Shown in pieces: positions 21,601 to 36,600 of a stretch of 64,000 nucleotides of DNA. Each line of letters opens with the position of its first letter. Position 1 is the stretch's first letter. The position numbers and the translations under genes are program-made. The notes beneath the pieces were generated by a model. That model ran no database searches, had not been told where the DNA came from, and saw only the letters and a program-made list of their open reading frames with translations. This stretch comes from Ridgeia piscesae. Lineage: Eukaryota > Annelida > Polychaeta > Sabellida > Siboglinidae. Where the stretch lies: positions 1 to 64,000 of the forward strand of contig JAODUO010000070.1 of the NCBI GenBank assembly GCA_025642075.2, written 5' to 3'.

Positions 21601-24600
21601 CAAGGAGCTTTCTGAGGCATCTCATCTCCATGGCTTGTATCCTTCTCTCTGTGTCTGCTGTTAGTGTCCAAGACTCACAGGCGTACAGGAATATGGACAT
21701 GACCAGTTTGATCTCTGAGCTGAGCGCTATATTCCTGCCATTACAGATGGTCTTGAGTTTTGCGAGTGCTGCTGTGATCTGGGCGATCCTGGTGAGAATT
21801 TCAGGTTTGGATCTTTCATCTGCGATGATTGCTCCCACGTATTTGAACCTGTTAACGCAATCTAGTTTCTCGCCGTTGGCCCTGATGTCAGTGCTGATGC
21901 CATAGGTGTCATCAGTTTGATCTTTTCTGCATTGATGTGCATGCTGAAGGCTGTAGAAGTCTTGTCAAGGCGCTCCACCAAGTTAGCTAGCTCCTTTTCC
22001 CTTCCTGCCAGGCCGTCTATGTTTGTTCACATGAATATCTGTGGACGTTAAATTAAATTCTGAACACTGTTCGATATTTTGAACTGACATGACAATTATT
22101 ATATTCCCACGATTAATCCATCGATTATTTCCCTAGCACTGAACCAATGATGAACTTGTTGTCACAATGTGGATTGAATTTTCTGAAACAAAATGGTTTC
22201 TCTCGCCTACCAGGTTAACAAATTCCAGGAGACATTCTACATACTTTGAAAAATAACTGTCACTAAAGTCATGATTTTCACTGCTAATTTTTTTCCATGA
22301 AATATTTGGCAAAATTGTTCTTTTTTAGTTAAATTAAAGATCTTTTTGTGGTCTTTGAAATATCTTGAAATAGTTCAAATTTATTCAAGAATTTAGAAGT
22401 GGTGGAATACAATTACTATAATTTGAGTAGCTTTGTCAGGGAAGTAACATCTGAATGGCTGTCTACTTAAAAAAATATAATGGTGTGGTTTCAATATTAT
22501 TTCATTGTAAAACAGTTGTTTAAATAATAGAATAAAAACAATAAATCATAATAATTTATGTAACAAAACACATACTAATTACTTGTATGCAGAATAGTTA
22601 TTTCTTGTGAAAACTATTTTTGTTTGCATTTGGTGGCATTAGAAACATGTTATCACATAGACTTTCAACAACATGTTCGAACTTTCATTTTGTGCTTGTC
22701 ACAGGCTTACCCCTGAGTGGTGTCAAGGGACAAGCCTCACTCGACCTGGGAGATGGTAAGTGCACGAGATGGCAAATCTTTTGTCGTGTCGTTTTCAAGT
22801 ACTTTCTCTACCAAAATTTTTATCGACCATGGGACGAGGTGGAGATGAAGAAGTTGCCGCAACCTGTCGTCAAGAAGGTCTTCAAGGGACATCGCAACTC
22901 CAGGACAGTGGTCAGTGGGAGTGGTGTGAGGTCGTGGGGTCAAACGTTGGTGGTCAGTGTGAGTGGTGGGAGGTCACAGGGTTAGAAGTCAATGGTCAGT
23001 GGGAGTGGTGTTTAAAAGCATTGCTAAAAACGTTTTTGTAGTTTTTGAAGAATGTGTAGTTGGTGCTTTTAACTCAGACTGCCGCTTTGAAGGCTGTTAG
23101 GGTGCTGGCTGAGGATACTCTGTCTTGTTCCTCAGTCGGATGGATGAGAGGTAGAATGGGTGTGTTTGACCTGGAGTGCGGCAGGAGGAGCTTGTTGGGT
23201 TGTCGTCTGGTGAGATGGTTGTTTGTTGTCAGTGTGCCCTCAGTTGGCATGAAGCCCACAAGGCCACTCATTCTCTTGCGCATAAGGGTGGCCCTGCTGA
23301 CAGTCCTAATGTGGAGGGTCTGTAGTTACAGTCTGTTCACACGTTCTGTCGCACTGGTGTAGTGGCTGAACTCATGGTAGATTCTACTTGCGACACGGCA
23401 CTGGACGGCTTCGATGGTGATTATCAGGTGATGCTGATTGGGATCGCACATGACAGAGGTGAACTCGAACACACGGCCGACTAGACCATTGTAGCAATGC
23501 GAGTGCAAGTGTGGAGGCACCCATTAAGGTTTCTGTTTGTGAAAGTACTTGTTCGGATTGTCTGGCAACGGTAGCCTGGATGTGTTTTCCCCAGTGAAGA
23601 TCGGCGTTTAGTTCTGCAGCTAGATCTGTGGCACTGGCGACTGTCCAGGGCCAGCTGGTGTAGTACTGAGTAGAGCCCTGTGAGGCTAGCACTTCGTTGT
23701 GACTGATAGGACGTGACACTTGGGCACACTGAAGCTCATCTGCCACTTCCTCTCCCAGTCCTCCAAGGTGTCGAGGTCCTGTTGTACAGTTGTGCCTCAT
23801 TGTAACGCGGTAATCGTGGTCCACACAAATGGAACTGCGTAATAAATGGGGTGCATTTTAGTTAATTATACAGTATATTCCTCCAGGTACGTCACCTTAA
23901 ATACCACAATACTTGAGCGGGTGTTGGATATGTGTGGCAGCCTAGGAAAACCAGTCACAGTGACAAAACATTATATGCATTTTTATTTAAGAAATGGAAA
24001 GGTACACTATTTACATATCCTGCACTGTTTACTGTATTCAAATATTCCCACTAGTAGCAAAGTTACAGGAATTTAAAGAGGGCACCTGTCACAAATTACT
24101 TAAGGAGAAAAATTAGTTTTAAAGTTGAAACAAATTTTTTACATGAAAACCACACTTTATAACACAATAACTGTTGCATTTACTTTATAAAGTCCTGTGA
24201 GGCCAATGTAGCTGTGCTTGTTATACAGCTTTATTTTACTGAAAACATCCAATTCTGATGGGTAATTTTAAAAAGTTACACGAAATTAAATAAGACACCA
24301 TTCAAATGTTATTGCAGGAAAATTGAACTTGTAAAGTTTGAAATTATTATAGGCCCTGCCAACATTTTACTGCAGTATAATTTTGGCAGGGCCTAGTAGT
24401 CTAGTGCTATTACCATGAACTAATTGTAGGCTTTGGAATACTAAATTGTCCAAATCTTATGGTTATTCTCAAAGTTACAATAGTTTAAAGACGTCACTGG
24501 TCAAAAAGTTATAGATGTTTGTTAGCAGAAATGTCATTAATAATCAACACACAAGAAGTACCCAGGGGGTAGCAAACTCTTCCACGAATTCCACGTGGTT

Positions 24601-27600
24601 AGCCCGATCGGTCGTGTGATGAAGTAATCATTCACAAGGTCACTATTGATGTCGGCGCTGGCAATATCCTGCATATTCATCAACGCCAATGCGTTTAGAC
24701 AGCGCATGATAATATTCGGCTTTGGTCCATCCACGAAGATCGTAAACATAAAATGTAATTCGCCTCGAAGTATATGTTTCCAACGAATTCCACTCCAATA
24801 AAACGTTAAACAGTTAAGAAATATGTACAGAGACAAACTACAGCAACTTCAAACTAAACTAAAAACTAATCGAACTACTAAAACAACTCAAATGCAACTT
24901 CCAAATAAAAATCCGTTAACCTTGCCATGCACTCAACTATCTCACAACGTATTCATATGCATTGCTGCTAGGGAACTGCGTGCTGAAAATAGCTTTCGAA
25001 CGTTATGCCACATATTGGCATGGAAATTTCTGTCGTAGGTTGTAAGCGTTTGCTAAATATTGCAAGTTTAATTTTAAATGTTTACAAAGTAGAACGAACT
25101 TCGCAGTTACAAAAACATAACAAAATGCAACTTACACGTGAATAATCAGGAAACTACTTGGTGAACTTATAAATAAGTACGTTAGCAAAAATATTGTAGT
25201 GAAACATCAAAATGTACCAAGTGATTCCAAAACACCTTTACAATGCATTTGTGGGCAAATACGCCTAGCGACTTCCGACTGGTTTTCCTAGGCTGCCATA
25301 CATATGGGCTTGGTCTGAGTGGCCTGGTGCTCGACAACTGAGTCGGCTGAGCTGGAAATGAGATAATGCATCAGTGATGCCAATATGAATACTAGGGATA
25401 TGTTTTGCTGTGATTATTAAATTACCTATGCAGTATACCATGTTAAACATCACGTAAGTTTCATAATAGGCTGTGTTTGTGACCTGCCCTCGTTTAATGT
25501 GAACAGTATCTTCATTATCACAGTAGAAAAGGATTGCCTTCCTTCTCACTCTGATCCCCATAGCATAGCTGCAGAAGTACAGATGAAACGGGTATTTTAT
25601 ATGGGAGCAAATGTTACCGTTTATCCATGTTATCCAGCACAATTCTCATGCATGTGACTTCCTTGAATAAGAAGGGACGGGTGGTGCCACACTGTGGAGT
25701 CTGTGTGTAACTAAATATGTCCCGTGGCATTCGAAAATGAAAACGTGTTAGTGATACAAGATATGCAGTATCTGGAAAAAAGAAATGTATCCTTAATCAA
25801 CCTGCCATCCGACTGAAAGTTTTCATAAAATGCATAATTATTATTAGTTACAATGCCAGATGAACGAATATTTAGACAATCAAGTTCAGACTGTTGAGTT
25901 TAATTAATGCTTCACAAACATGTCGTAAAACCCAGCAGGCTGAAAGTAATTGCCTGAAAAGCCATTCATATTCTGCCCTTGAGTCTGGCTTTACTTAAAA
26001 TAAAGACATGATACAACTCTGACAACTCTGTTAAGAGTAAATTACAGACTTGTTGGCAGTCCTAAAGGCCTATTTTGAACAGGATTCTTCATCATTTAAA
26101 ACATCAAAGGTACATATATATCACGATAGTGATAACATTTTTTAAATCTAAATCACAATCACTCACATTGTCATGTGATGAAGTTTCATCCATTGTTATG
26201 TTGGAGCAACAACTCCAAGCATGGAGCCAGCGATATCGCACGAAGGACATAGACATGCTAGATACAGTACAAAGGAGAACAACCAAAATTATGCCAATAC
26301 TGAGGGATATTAGTTATGAAATGCATCTACCAGGATGCGATTTAACAACACTAGAGACAAGGAAATTGAGAGGATATATAGAAGTGTTAAAAATATTGAG
26401 TGGTTATGAAAATATTGATAGAATTTTTTATCAGTTAAGGGGGATAGAAGAACTGGAGGACATGAAGTTAATTCTCTATAGGTGGCAATCTTGTTAGATC
26501 ACTAGTTGCCGCACCAACTCTGTGGAATTCGCTTCTTGCCAGTGTTAAATTAGAAGGAAATATTTCATTCCGCCGGTGTCTGAAAACATCTATCCTCAGA
26601 TTCCTAGCACCTTCATCCATCCATCGATGACTCGTGCATTGTTATACGATTACGAGATTGTTTAGTCCCTTGGTTTTGTCGCACTGCTGAGCTCGATCTT
26701 CGAGGATATTGGCACATAAGTAGTCATCATCCTTTTTATTATAAACATGAATGGCAAATGTTATCAAGATTTATGAATGTGGTCTACGCTTCCTGTTACC
26801 CAGCCCCTGGCGCCAGCACAACCGATCCTCCTGCCGGAGAACTCGCACAAGCCGAAGATTCTGTTGCTGAGACTGGTAAGCTATTTTATGTGTTAATAAT
26901 AATAATAGTTATTATTATTTTATATAACACATATATCCATAGTGTTCACAGTGCTTTACATGTTACTTCATTAAATAACCATCCTACTACCACTACCCTG
27001 GGAAGTAGGCTATTTTATGTGTTAAACCTACCACCACGACAGTCGCTACCACTACCCTGTCAAGTAGGCTATTTTATGTGTTAAACCTACTACCACGACA
27101 GTCGCTACCACTACCCTGTCAAGTAGGCTATTTTATGTGTTAAACCTACTACCACGACAGTCGCTACCACTACCCTGTCAAGTAGGCTATTTTATGTGTT
27201 AAACCTACTACCACGACAGTCGCTACCACTACCCTGTCAAGTAGGCTATTTTATGTGTTAAACCTACCACCACGACAGTCGCTACCACTACCCTGTCAAG
27301 TAGGCTATTTTATGTGTTAAACCTACTACCGCGACAGTCGCTACCACTACCCTGTCAAGTAGGCTATTTTATGTGTTAAACCTACCACCACGACAGTCGC
27401 TACCACTGCCCTGTCAAGTAGGCTATTTTATGTGTTAAACCTACTACCACGACAGTCGCTACCACTACCCTGTCAAGTAGGCTATTTTATGTGTTAAACC
27501 TACCACCACGACAGTCGCTACCACTACCCTGTCAAGTAGGCTATTTTATGTGTTAAATCTACTACCACGACAGTCGCTACCACTACCTTGTCAAGTAGGC

Positions 27601-30600
27601 TATTTTATGTGTTAAACCTACTACCACGACAGTCGCTACCACTACCCTGTCAAGTAGGCTATTTTATGTGTTAAACCTACTACCACGACAGTCGCTACCA
27701 CTACCCTGTCAAGTAGGCTATTTTATGTGTTAAACCTACTACCACGACAGTCGCTACCACTACCCTGTCAAGTAGGCTATTTTATGTGTTAAATCTACTA
27801 CCACGACACTGTCAAGTAGGCTATTTTATGTATTAAACCTTATACTATCATGACAGTCGCTATCACTACCCTATCAAGTAGGCTATTTTATGTGTTAAAC
27901 CTACTACCACTACCCTGTCAAGTAGGCTATTTTATGTGTTAAACCTACTACCATGACAGTCGCTACCACTACCTTGTCAAGTAGGCTATTTTATGTGTTA
28001 ACTCTTTACTGGGTAGGCAGCCTTCCCATTCTACACGCTGCTGATGGCAGACAATTTAAGATGGCAGCCATCTGTGAATTATGCTGCATGTTGCTTGCAT
28101 TAAAATTCTAATAACTCGACAACCAATGCATGAAAATATATGAAATTAATTGCAATGTACATGGAATGATTGTGTGAATAAATGTGTTATTAAAATTAAT
28201 TTGTTGCAATCGATTACATTTCAGATCTTGAAGCAAACTTTAACAATGATGATGACAAAATAAATAAGCAACTTCATCATGCTACATATTAGTGTTGTTT
28301 AGAACACACGACAGTGATCCTGTGGAACTTATGTAGCCATATATGTTAGTTTTATCCTGGTAAAACATTTATCCAATTTTGACGGTTAGTTTTCAAATTA
28401 TACTTGCTTTTGTAAACAACGCCAATGCGACGGAAGACAAAAATCATGCCATAATTTACAAAATGGCTATCGTTTACCGATCATATTGCCGAATGGAATG
28501 TTCTTTTCGTATGTAAAATCAACACTCGAATAACGAAGGATAGCAGACTCCTTTCACAAATAGATGCTCCCTTATCAAAAGCAATGTGACTATAGTGCAT
28601 ATTAATAAAATACCCTAAAATAAATAAACCAAACGATGTACAGACGGTGATCCGATCAACAAAATGGCTGCATATTGGCGAAATGAACATGCCGCCGACG
28701 GGTCATCTTCATATCTCAACAACGAAAAGTCGCACAAAAAACGTAGATGGACAATAACAGGGTCTCTGTGATCGCTGCCGACATTATTCACGTTGCAAAC
28801 ATCGATATCCGACTCGAAATGATCGAGAAATTATCTCAGTAATATCCGCCAAATGCTGCACGATGTCGGAGGTTAACTAGACGAACGCACTTCAACATCC
28901 TTACAAATAAACTCACTTAATTTGCAAAAGAATTTTTTTTCACAAGATGGCGACAGCACATGTTTCCGTGACCTACATAGAGCTTAGATCAGCAGTTTGA
29001 GCTGGCTGGTTAATGTAAAAGAAGGATGTGATCACGGTAAACGAAAGGCCCACAAACTGAGTTTACTGGGCGGTTTTGGACGGTCTGCGCCTACGAGGAG
29101 TTGGGGAGTTTTGGACGGTCTGCGCAGTAAAGAGTTACCTACTACCACACAGTCGCTACCACTACCCTGTCAAGTAGGCTATTTTATGTGTTAAACCTAC
29201 TACCACACAGTCGCTACCACTACCCTGTCAAGTAGGCTATTTTATGTGTTAAACCTACTACCACACAGTCGCTACCACTACCCTGTCAAGTAGGCTATTT
29301 TATGTGTTAAACCTACTACCACACAGTCGCTACCACTACCCTGTCAAGTAGGCTATTTTATGTGTTAAACCTACTACCACACAGTCGCTACCACTACCCT
29401 GTCAAGTAGGCTATTTTATGTGTTAAACCTACCACCATGACAGTCGCTACCACTACCCTGTCAAGTAGGCTATTTTATGTGTTAAACCTACCACCATGAC
29501 AGTCGCTACCACTACCCTGTCAAGTAGGCTATTTTATGTGTTAAACTTACCACCATGACAGTCGCTACCACTACCCTGTCAAGTAGGCTATTTTATGTGT
29601 TAAACCTACTACCACACAGTCGCTACCACTACCCTGTCAAGTAGGCTATTTTATGTGTTAAACCTACTACCACACAGTCACTACCACTACCCTGTCAAGT
29701 AGGCTATTTTATGTGTTAAACCTACTACCACGACAGTCGCTACCACTACCCTGTCAAGTAGGCTATTTTATGTGTTAAACCTACTACCACACAGTCGCTA
29801 CCACTACCCTGTCAAGTAGGCTATTTTATGTGTTAAACCTACTACCACGACAGTCGCTACCACTACCCTGTCAAGTAGGCTATTTTATGTGTTAAACCTA
29901 CTACCACACAGTCGCTACCACTACCCTGTCAAGTAGGCTATTTTATGTGTTAAACCTACTACCACACAGTCGCTACCACTACCCTGTCAAGTAGGCTATT
30001 TTATGTGTTAAACCTACTACCACGACAGTCGCTACCACTACCCTGTCAAGTAGGCTATTTTATGTGTTAAACCTACTACCACGACAGTCGCTACCACTAC
30101 CCTGGGAAGTAGGCTATTTTATGTGTTAAACCTACTACCACGACAGTCGCTACCACTACCCTGTCAAGTAGGCTATTTTATGTGTTAAACCTACCACCAC
30201 GACAGTCGCTACCACTACCCTGTCAAGTAGGCTATTTTATGTGTTAAACCTACTACCACGACAGTCGCTACCACTACCCTGTCAAGTAGGCTATTTTATG
30301 TGTTAAACCTACTACCACACAGTCGCTACCACTACCCTGTCAAGTAGGCTATTTTATGTGTTAAACCTACTACCACGACAGTCGCTACCACTGCCCTGTC
30401 AAGTAGGCTATTTTATGTGTTAAACCTACTACCACGACAGTCGCTACCACTACCCTGGGAAGTAGGCTATTTTATGTGTTAAACCTACTACCACGACAGT
30501 CGCTACCACTACCCTGTCAAGTAGGCTATTTTATGTGTTAAACCTACCACCACGACAGTCGCTACCACTACCCTGTCAAGTAGGCTATTTTATGTGTTAA

Positions 30601-33600
30601 ACCTACTACCACGACAGTCGCTACCACTACCCTGTCAAGTAGGCTATTTTATGTGTTAAACCTACTACCACACAGTCGCTACCACTACCCTGTCAAGTAG
30701 GCTATTTTATGTGTTAAACCTACTACCACACAGTCGCTACCACTACCCTGTCAAGTAGGCTATTTTATGTGTTAAACCTACTACCACGACAGTCGCTACC
30801 ACTACCCTGTCAAGTAGGCTATTTTATGTGTTAAACCTACCACCATGACAGTCGCTACCACTACCCTGTCAAGTAGGCTATTTTATGTGTTAAACCTACC
30901 ACCATGACAGTCGCTACCACTACCCTGTCAAGTAGGCTATTTTATGTGTTAAACCTACCACCATGACAGTCGCTACCACTACCCTGTCAAGTAGGCTATT
31001 TTATGTGTTAAACCTACTACCACACAGTCGCTACCACTACCCTGTCAAGTAGGCTATTTTATGTGTTAAACCTACTACCACACAGTCACTACCACTACCC
31101 TGTCAAGTAGGCTATTTTATGTGTTAAACCTACTACCACGACAGTCGCTACCACTACCCTGTCAAGTAGGCTATTTTATGTGTTAAACCTACTACCACGA
31201 CAGTCGCTACCACTACCCTGTCAAGTAGGCTATTTTATGTGTTAAACCTACTACCACACAGTCGCTACCACTACCCTGTCAAGTAGGCTATTTTATGTGT
31301 TAAACCTACTACCACGACAGTCGCTACCACTACCCTGTCAAGTAGGCTATTTTATGTGTTAAACCTACTACCACGACAGTCGCTACCACTACCCTGGGAA
31401 GTAGGCTATTTTATGTGTTAAACCTACTACCACGACAGTCGCTACCACTACCCTGTCAAGTAGGCTATTTTATGTGTTAAACCTACCACCACGACAGTCG
31501 CTACCACTACCCTGTCAAGTAGGCTATTTTATGTGTTAAACCTACTACCACGACAGTCGCTACCACTACCCTGTCAAGTAGGCTATTTTATGTGTTAAAC
31601 CTACTACCACACAGTCGCTACCACTACCCTGTCAAGTAGGCTATTTTATGTGTTAAACCTACTACCACGACAGTCGCTACCACTACCCTGGGAAGTAGGC
31701 TATTTTATGTGTTAAACCTACTACCACGACAGTCGCTACCACTACCCTGTCAAGTAGGCTATTTTATGTGTTAAACCTACTACCACGACAGTCGCTACCA
31801 CTACCCTGTCAAGTAGGCTATTTTATGTGTTAAACCTACTACCACGACAGTCGCTACCACTACCCTGTCAAGTAGGCTATTTTATGTGTTAAATCTCTAC
31901 CACCACGACAGTCGCTACCACTACCCTGTCAAGTAGGCTATTTTATGTGTTAAACCTACTACCACGACAGTCGCTACCACTACCCTGTCAAGTAGGCTAT
32001 TTTATGTGTTAAACCTACCACCACGACAGTCGCTACCACTACCCTGTCAAGTAGGCTATTTTATGTGTTAAACCTACCACCACGACAGTCGCTACCACTA
32101 CCCTGTCAAGTAGGCTATTTTATGTGTTAAACCTACCACCACGACAGTCGCTACCACTACCCTGTCAAGTAGGCTATTTTATGTGTTAAACCTACCACCA
32201 CGACAGTCGCTACCACTACCCTGTCAAGTAGGCTATTTTATGTGTTAAACCTACCACCACGACAGTCGCTACCACTACCCTGTCAAGTAGGCTATTTTAT
32301 GTGTTAAACCTACCACCATGACAGTCGCTACCACTACCCTGTCAAGTAGGCTATTTTATGTGTTAAACCTACCACCACGACAGTCGCTACCACTACCCTG
32401 TCAAGTAGGCTATTTTATGTGTTAAACCTACCACCATCGACAGTCGCTACCACTACCTTGTCAAGTAGGCTATTTTATGTGTTAAACCTACCACCACGAC
32501 AGTCGCTACCACTACCCTGTCAAGTAGGCTATTTTATGTGTTAAACCTACCACCACGACAGTCGCTACCACTACCTTGTCAAGTAGGCTATTTTATGTGT
32601 TAAACCTACCACCACGACAGTCGCTACCACTACCCTGTCAAGTAGGCTATTTTATGTGTTAAACCTACCACCACGACAGTCGCTACCACTACCCTGTCAA
32701 GTAGGCTATTTTATGTGTTAAACCTACCACCACGACAGTCGCTACCACTACCCTATCAAGTAGGCTATTTTATGTGTTAAACCTACCACCACGACAGTCG
32801 CTACCACTACCCTATCAAGTAGGCTATTTTATGTGTTAAACCTACCACCATGACAGTCGCTACCACTACCCTGTCAAGTAGGCTATTTTATGTGTTAAAC
32901 CTACCACCACGACAGTCGCTACCACTACCTTGTCAAGTAGGCTATTTTATGTGTTAAACCTACCACCACGACAGTCGCTACCACTACCCTGTCAAGTAGG
33001 CTATTTTATGTGTTAAACCTACCACCACGACAGTCGCTACCACTACCCTGTCAAGTAGGCTATTTTATGTGTTAAACCTACCACCACGACAGTCGCTACC
33101 ACTACCCTGTCAAGTAGGCTATTTTATGTGTTAAACCTACCACCACGACAGTCGCTACCACTACCCTGTCAAGTAGGCTATTTTATGTGTTAAACCTACC
33201 ACCACGACAGTCGCTACCACTACCTTGTCAAGTAGGCTATTTTATGTGTTAAACCTACCACCACGACAGTCGCTACCACTACCTTGTCAAGTAGGCTATT
33301 TTATGTGTTAAACCTACCACCACGACAGTCGCTACCACTACCTTGTCAAGTAGGCTATTTTATGTGTTAAACCTACCACCACGACAGTCGCTACCACTAC
33401 CCTGTCAAGTAGGCTATTTTATGTGTTAAACCTACCACCACGACAGTCGCTACCACTACCCTGTCAAGTAGGCTATTTTATGTGTTAAACCTACCACCAC
33501 GACAGTCGCTACCACTACCCTGTCAAGTAGGCTATTTTATGTGTTAAACCTACCACCATGACAGTCGCTACCACTACCCTATCAAGTAGGCTATTTTATG

Positions 33601-36600
33601 TGTTAAACCTACCACCATGACAGTCGCTACCACTACCTTGTCAAGTAGGCTATTTTATGTGTTAAACCTACCACCATGACAGTCGCTACCACTACCCTAT
33701 CAAGTAGGCTATTTTATGTGTTAAACCTACCACCATGACAGTCGCTACCACTACCTTGTCAAGTAGGCTATTTTATGTGTTAAAACTACTACCACGACAG
33801 TCGCTACCAGTACCTTGTCAAGTAGGCTATTTTATGTGTTAAACCTACTACCGCGACAGTCGCTACCACTACCCTATCAAATAGGCTATTTTATGTGTTA
33901 AACCTACCACCATGACAGTCGCTACCACTACCTTGTCAAGTAGGCTATTTTATGTGTTAAACCTACCACCATGACAGTCGCTACCACTACCCTGTCAAGT
34001 AGGCTATTTTATGTGTTAAACCTACCACCATGACAGTCGCTACCACTACCTTGTCAAGTAGGCTATTTTATGTGTTAAACCTACCACCATGACAGTCGCT
34101 ACCACTACCTTGTCAAGTAGGCTATTTTATGTGTTAAACCTACCACCATGACAGTCGCTACCACTACCTTGTCAAGTAGGCTATTTTATGTGTTAAACCT
34201 ACCACCACGACAGTCGCTACCACTACCCTGTCAAGTAGGCTATTTTATGTGTTAAACCTACCACCACGACAGTCGCTACCACTACCTTGTCAAGTAGGCT
34301 ATTTTATGTGTTAAACCTACCACCACGACAGTCGCTACCACTACCCTGTCAAGTAGGCTATTTTATGTGTTAAACCTACCACCACGACAGTCGCTACCAC
34401 TACCTTGTCAAGTAGGCTATTTTATGTGTTAAACCTACCACCACGACAGTCGCTACCACTACCTTGTCAAGTAGGCTATTTTATGTGTTAAACCTACCAC
34501 CACGACAGTCGCTACCACTACCCTGTCAAGTAGGCTATTTTATGTGTTAAACCTACCACCACGACAGTCGCTACCACTACCCTGTCAAGTAGGCTATTTT
34601 ATGTGTTAAACCTACCACCACGACAGTCGCTACCACTACCCTGTCAAGTAGGCTATTTTATGTGTTAAACCTACCACCATGACAGTTGCTACCACTACCC
34701 TATCAAGTAGGCTATTTTATGTGTTAAACCTACCACCATGACAGTCGCTACCACTACCTTGTCAAGTAGGCTATTTTATGTGTTAAACCTACCACCATGA
34801 CAGTCGCTACCACTACCCTATCAAGTAGGCTATTTTATGTGTTAAACCTACCACCATGACAGTCGCTACCACTACCTTGTCAAGTAGGCTATTTTATGTG
34901 TTAAAACTACTACCACGACAGTCGCTACCACTACCTTGTCAAGTAGGCTATTTTATGTGTTAAACCTACTACCACGACAGTCGCTACCACTACCCTGTCA
35001 AGTAGGCTATTTTATGTGTTAAATCTACTACCACGACAGTCGCTACCACTACCCTGTCAAGTAGGCTATTTTATGTGTTAAAACTACTACCACGACAGTC
35101 GCTACCACTACCTTGTCAAGTAGGCTATTTTATGTGTTAAATCTACTACCACGACAGTCGCTACCACTACCTTGTCAAGTAGGCTATTTTATGTGTTAAA
35201 TCTACTACCACGACAGTCGCTACCACTACCCTGTCAAGTAGGCTATTTTATGTGTTAAATCTACCACCACGACAGTCGCTACCACTACCCTGTCAAGTAG
35301 GCTATTTTATGTGTTAAATCTACTACCACGACAGTCGCTACCACTACCCTGTCAAGTAGGCTATTTTATGTGTTAAATCTACTACCACGACAGTCGCTAC
35401 CACTACCTTGTCAAGTAGGCTATTTTATGTGTTAAATCTACTACCACGACAGTCGCTACCACTACCCTGTCAAGTAGGCTATTTTATGTGTTAAATCTAC
35501 TACCACGACAGTCGCTACCACTACCCTGTCAAGTAGGCTATTTTATGTGTTAAATCTACTACCACGACAGTCGCTACCACTACCTTGTCAAGTAGGCTAT
35601 TTTATGTGTTAAACCTACTACCACGACAGTCGCTACCACTGCCCTGTCAAGTAGGCTATTTTATGTGTTAAACCTACTACCACGACAGTCGCTACCACTA
35701 CCCTGGGAAGTAGGCTATTTTATGTGTTAAACCTACTACCACGACAGTCGCTACCACTACCCTGTCAAGTAGGCTATTTTATGTGTTAAACCTACTACCA
35801 CGACAGTCGCTACCACTACCTTGTCAAGTAGGCTATTTTATGTGTTAAACCTACCACCACGACAGTCGCTACCACTACCTTGTCAAGTAGGCTATTTTAT
35901 GTGTTAAACCTACTACCACGACAGTCGCTACCACTACCCTGTCAAGTAGGCTATTTTATGTGTTAAACCTACCACCACGACAGTCGCTACCACTACCCTG
36001 TCAAGTAGGCTATTTTATGTGTTAAATCTACTACCACGACAGTCGCTACCACTACCCTGTCAAGTAGGCTATTTTATGTGTTAAACCTACCACCACGACA
36101 GTCGCTACCACTACCCTGTCAAGTAGGCTATTTTATGTGTTAAACCTACCACCACGACAGTCGCTACCACTACCCTGTCAAGTAGGCTATTTTATGTGTT
36201 AAACCTACCACCACGACAGTCGCTACCACTACCTTGTCAAGTAGGCTATTTTATGTGTTAAACCTACTACCACGACAGTCGCTACCACTACCCTGTCAAG
36301 TAGGCTATTTTATGTGTTAAACCTACCACCACGACAGTCGCTACCACTACCCTGTCAAGTAGGCTATTTTATGTGTTAAACCTACCACCATGACAGTCGC
36401 TACCACTACCTTGTCAAGTAGGCTATTTTATGTGTTAAACCTACTACCACGACAGTCGCTACCACTACCCTGTCAAGTAGGCTATTTTATGTGTTAAACC
36501 TACTACCACGACAGTCGCTACCACTACCCTGTCAAGTAGGCTATTTTATGTGTTAAACCTACCACCATGACAGTCGCTACCACTACCTTGTCAAGTAGGC

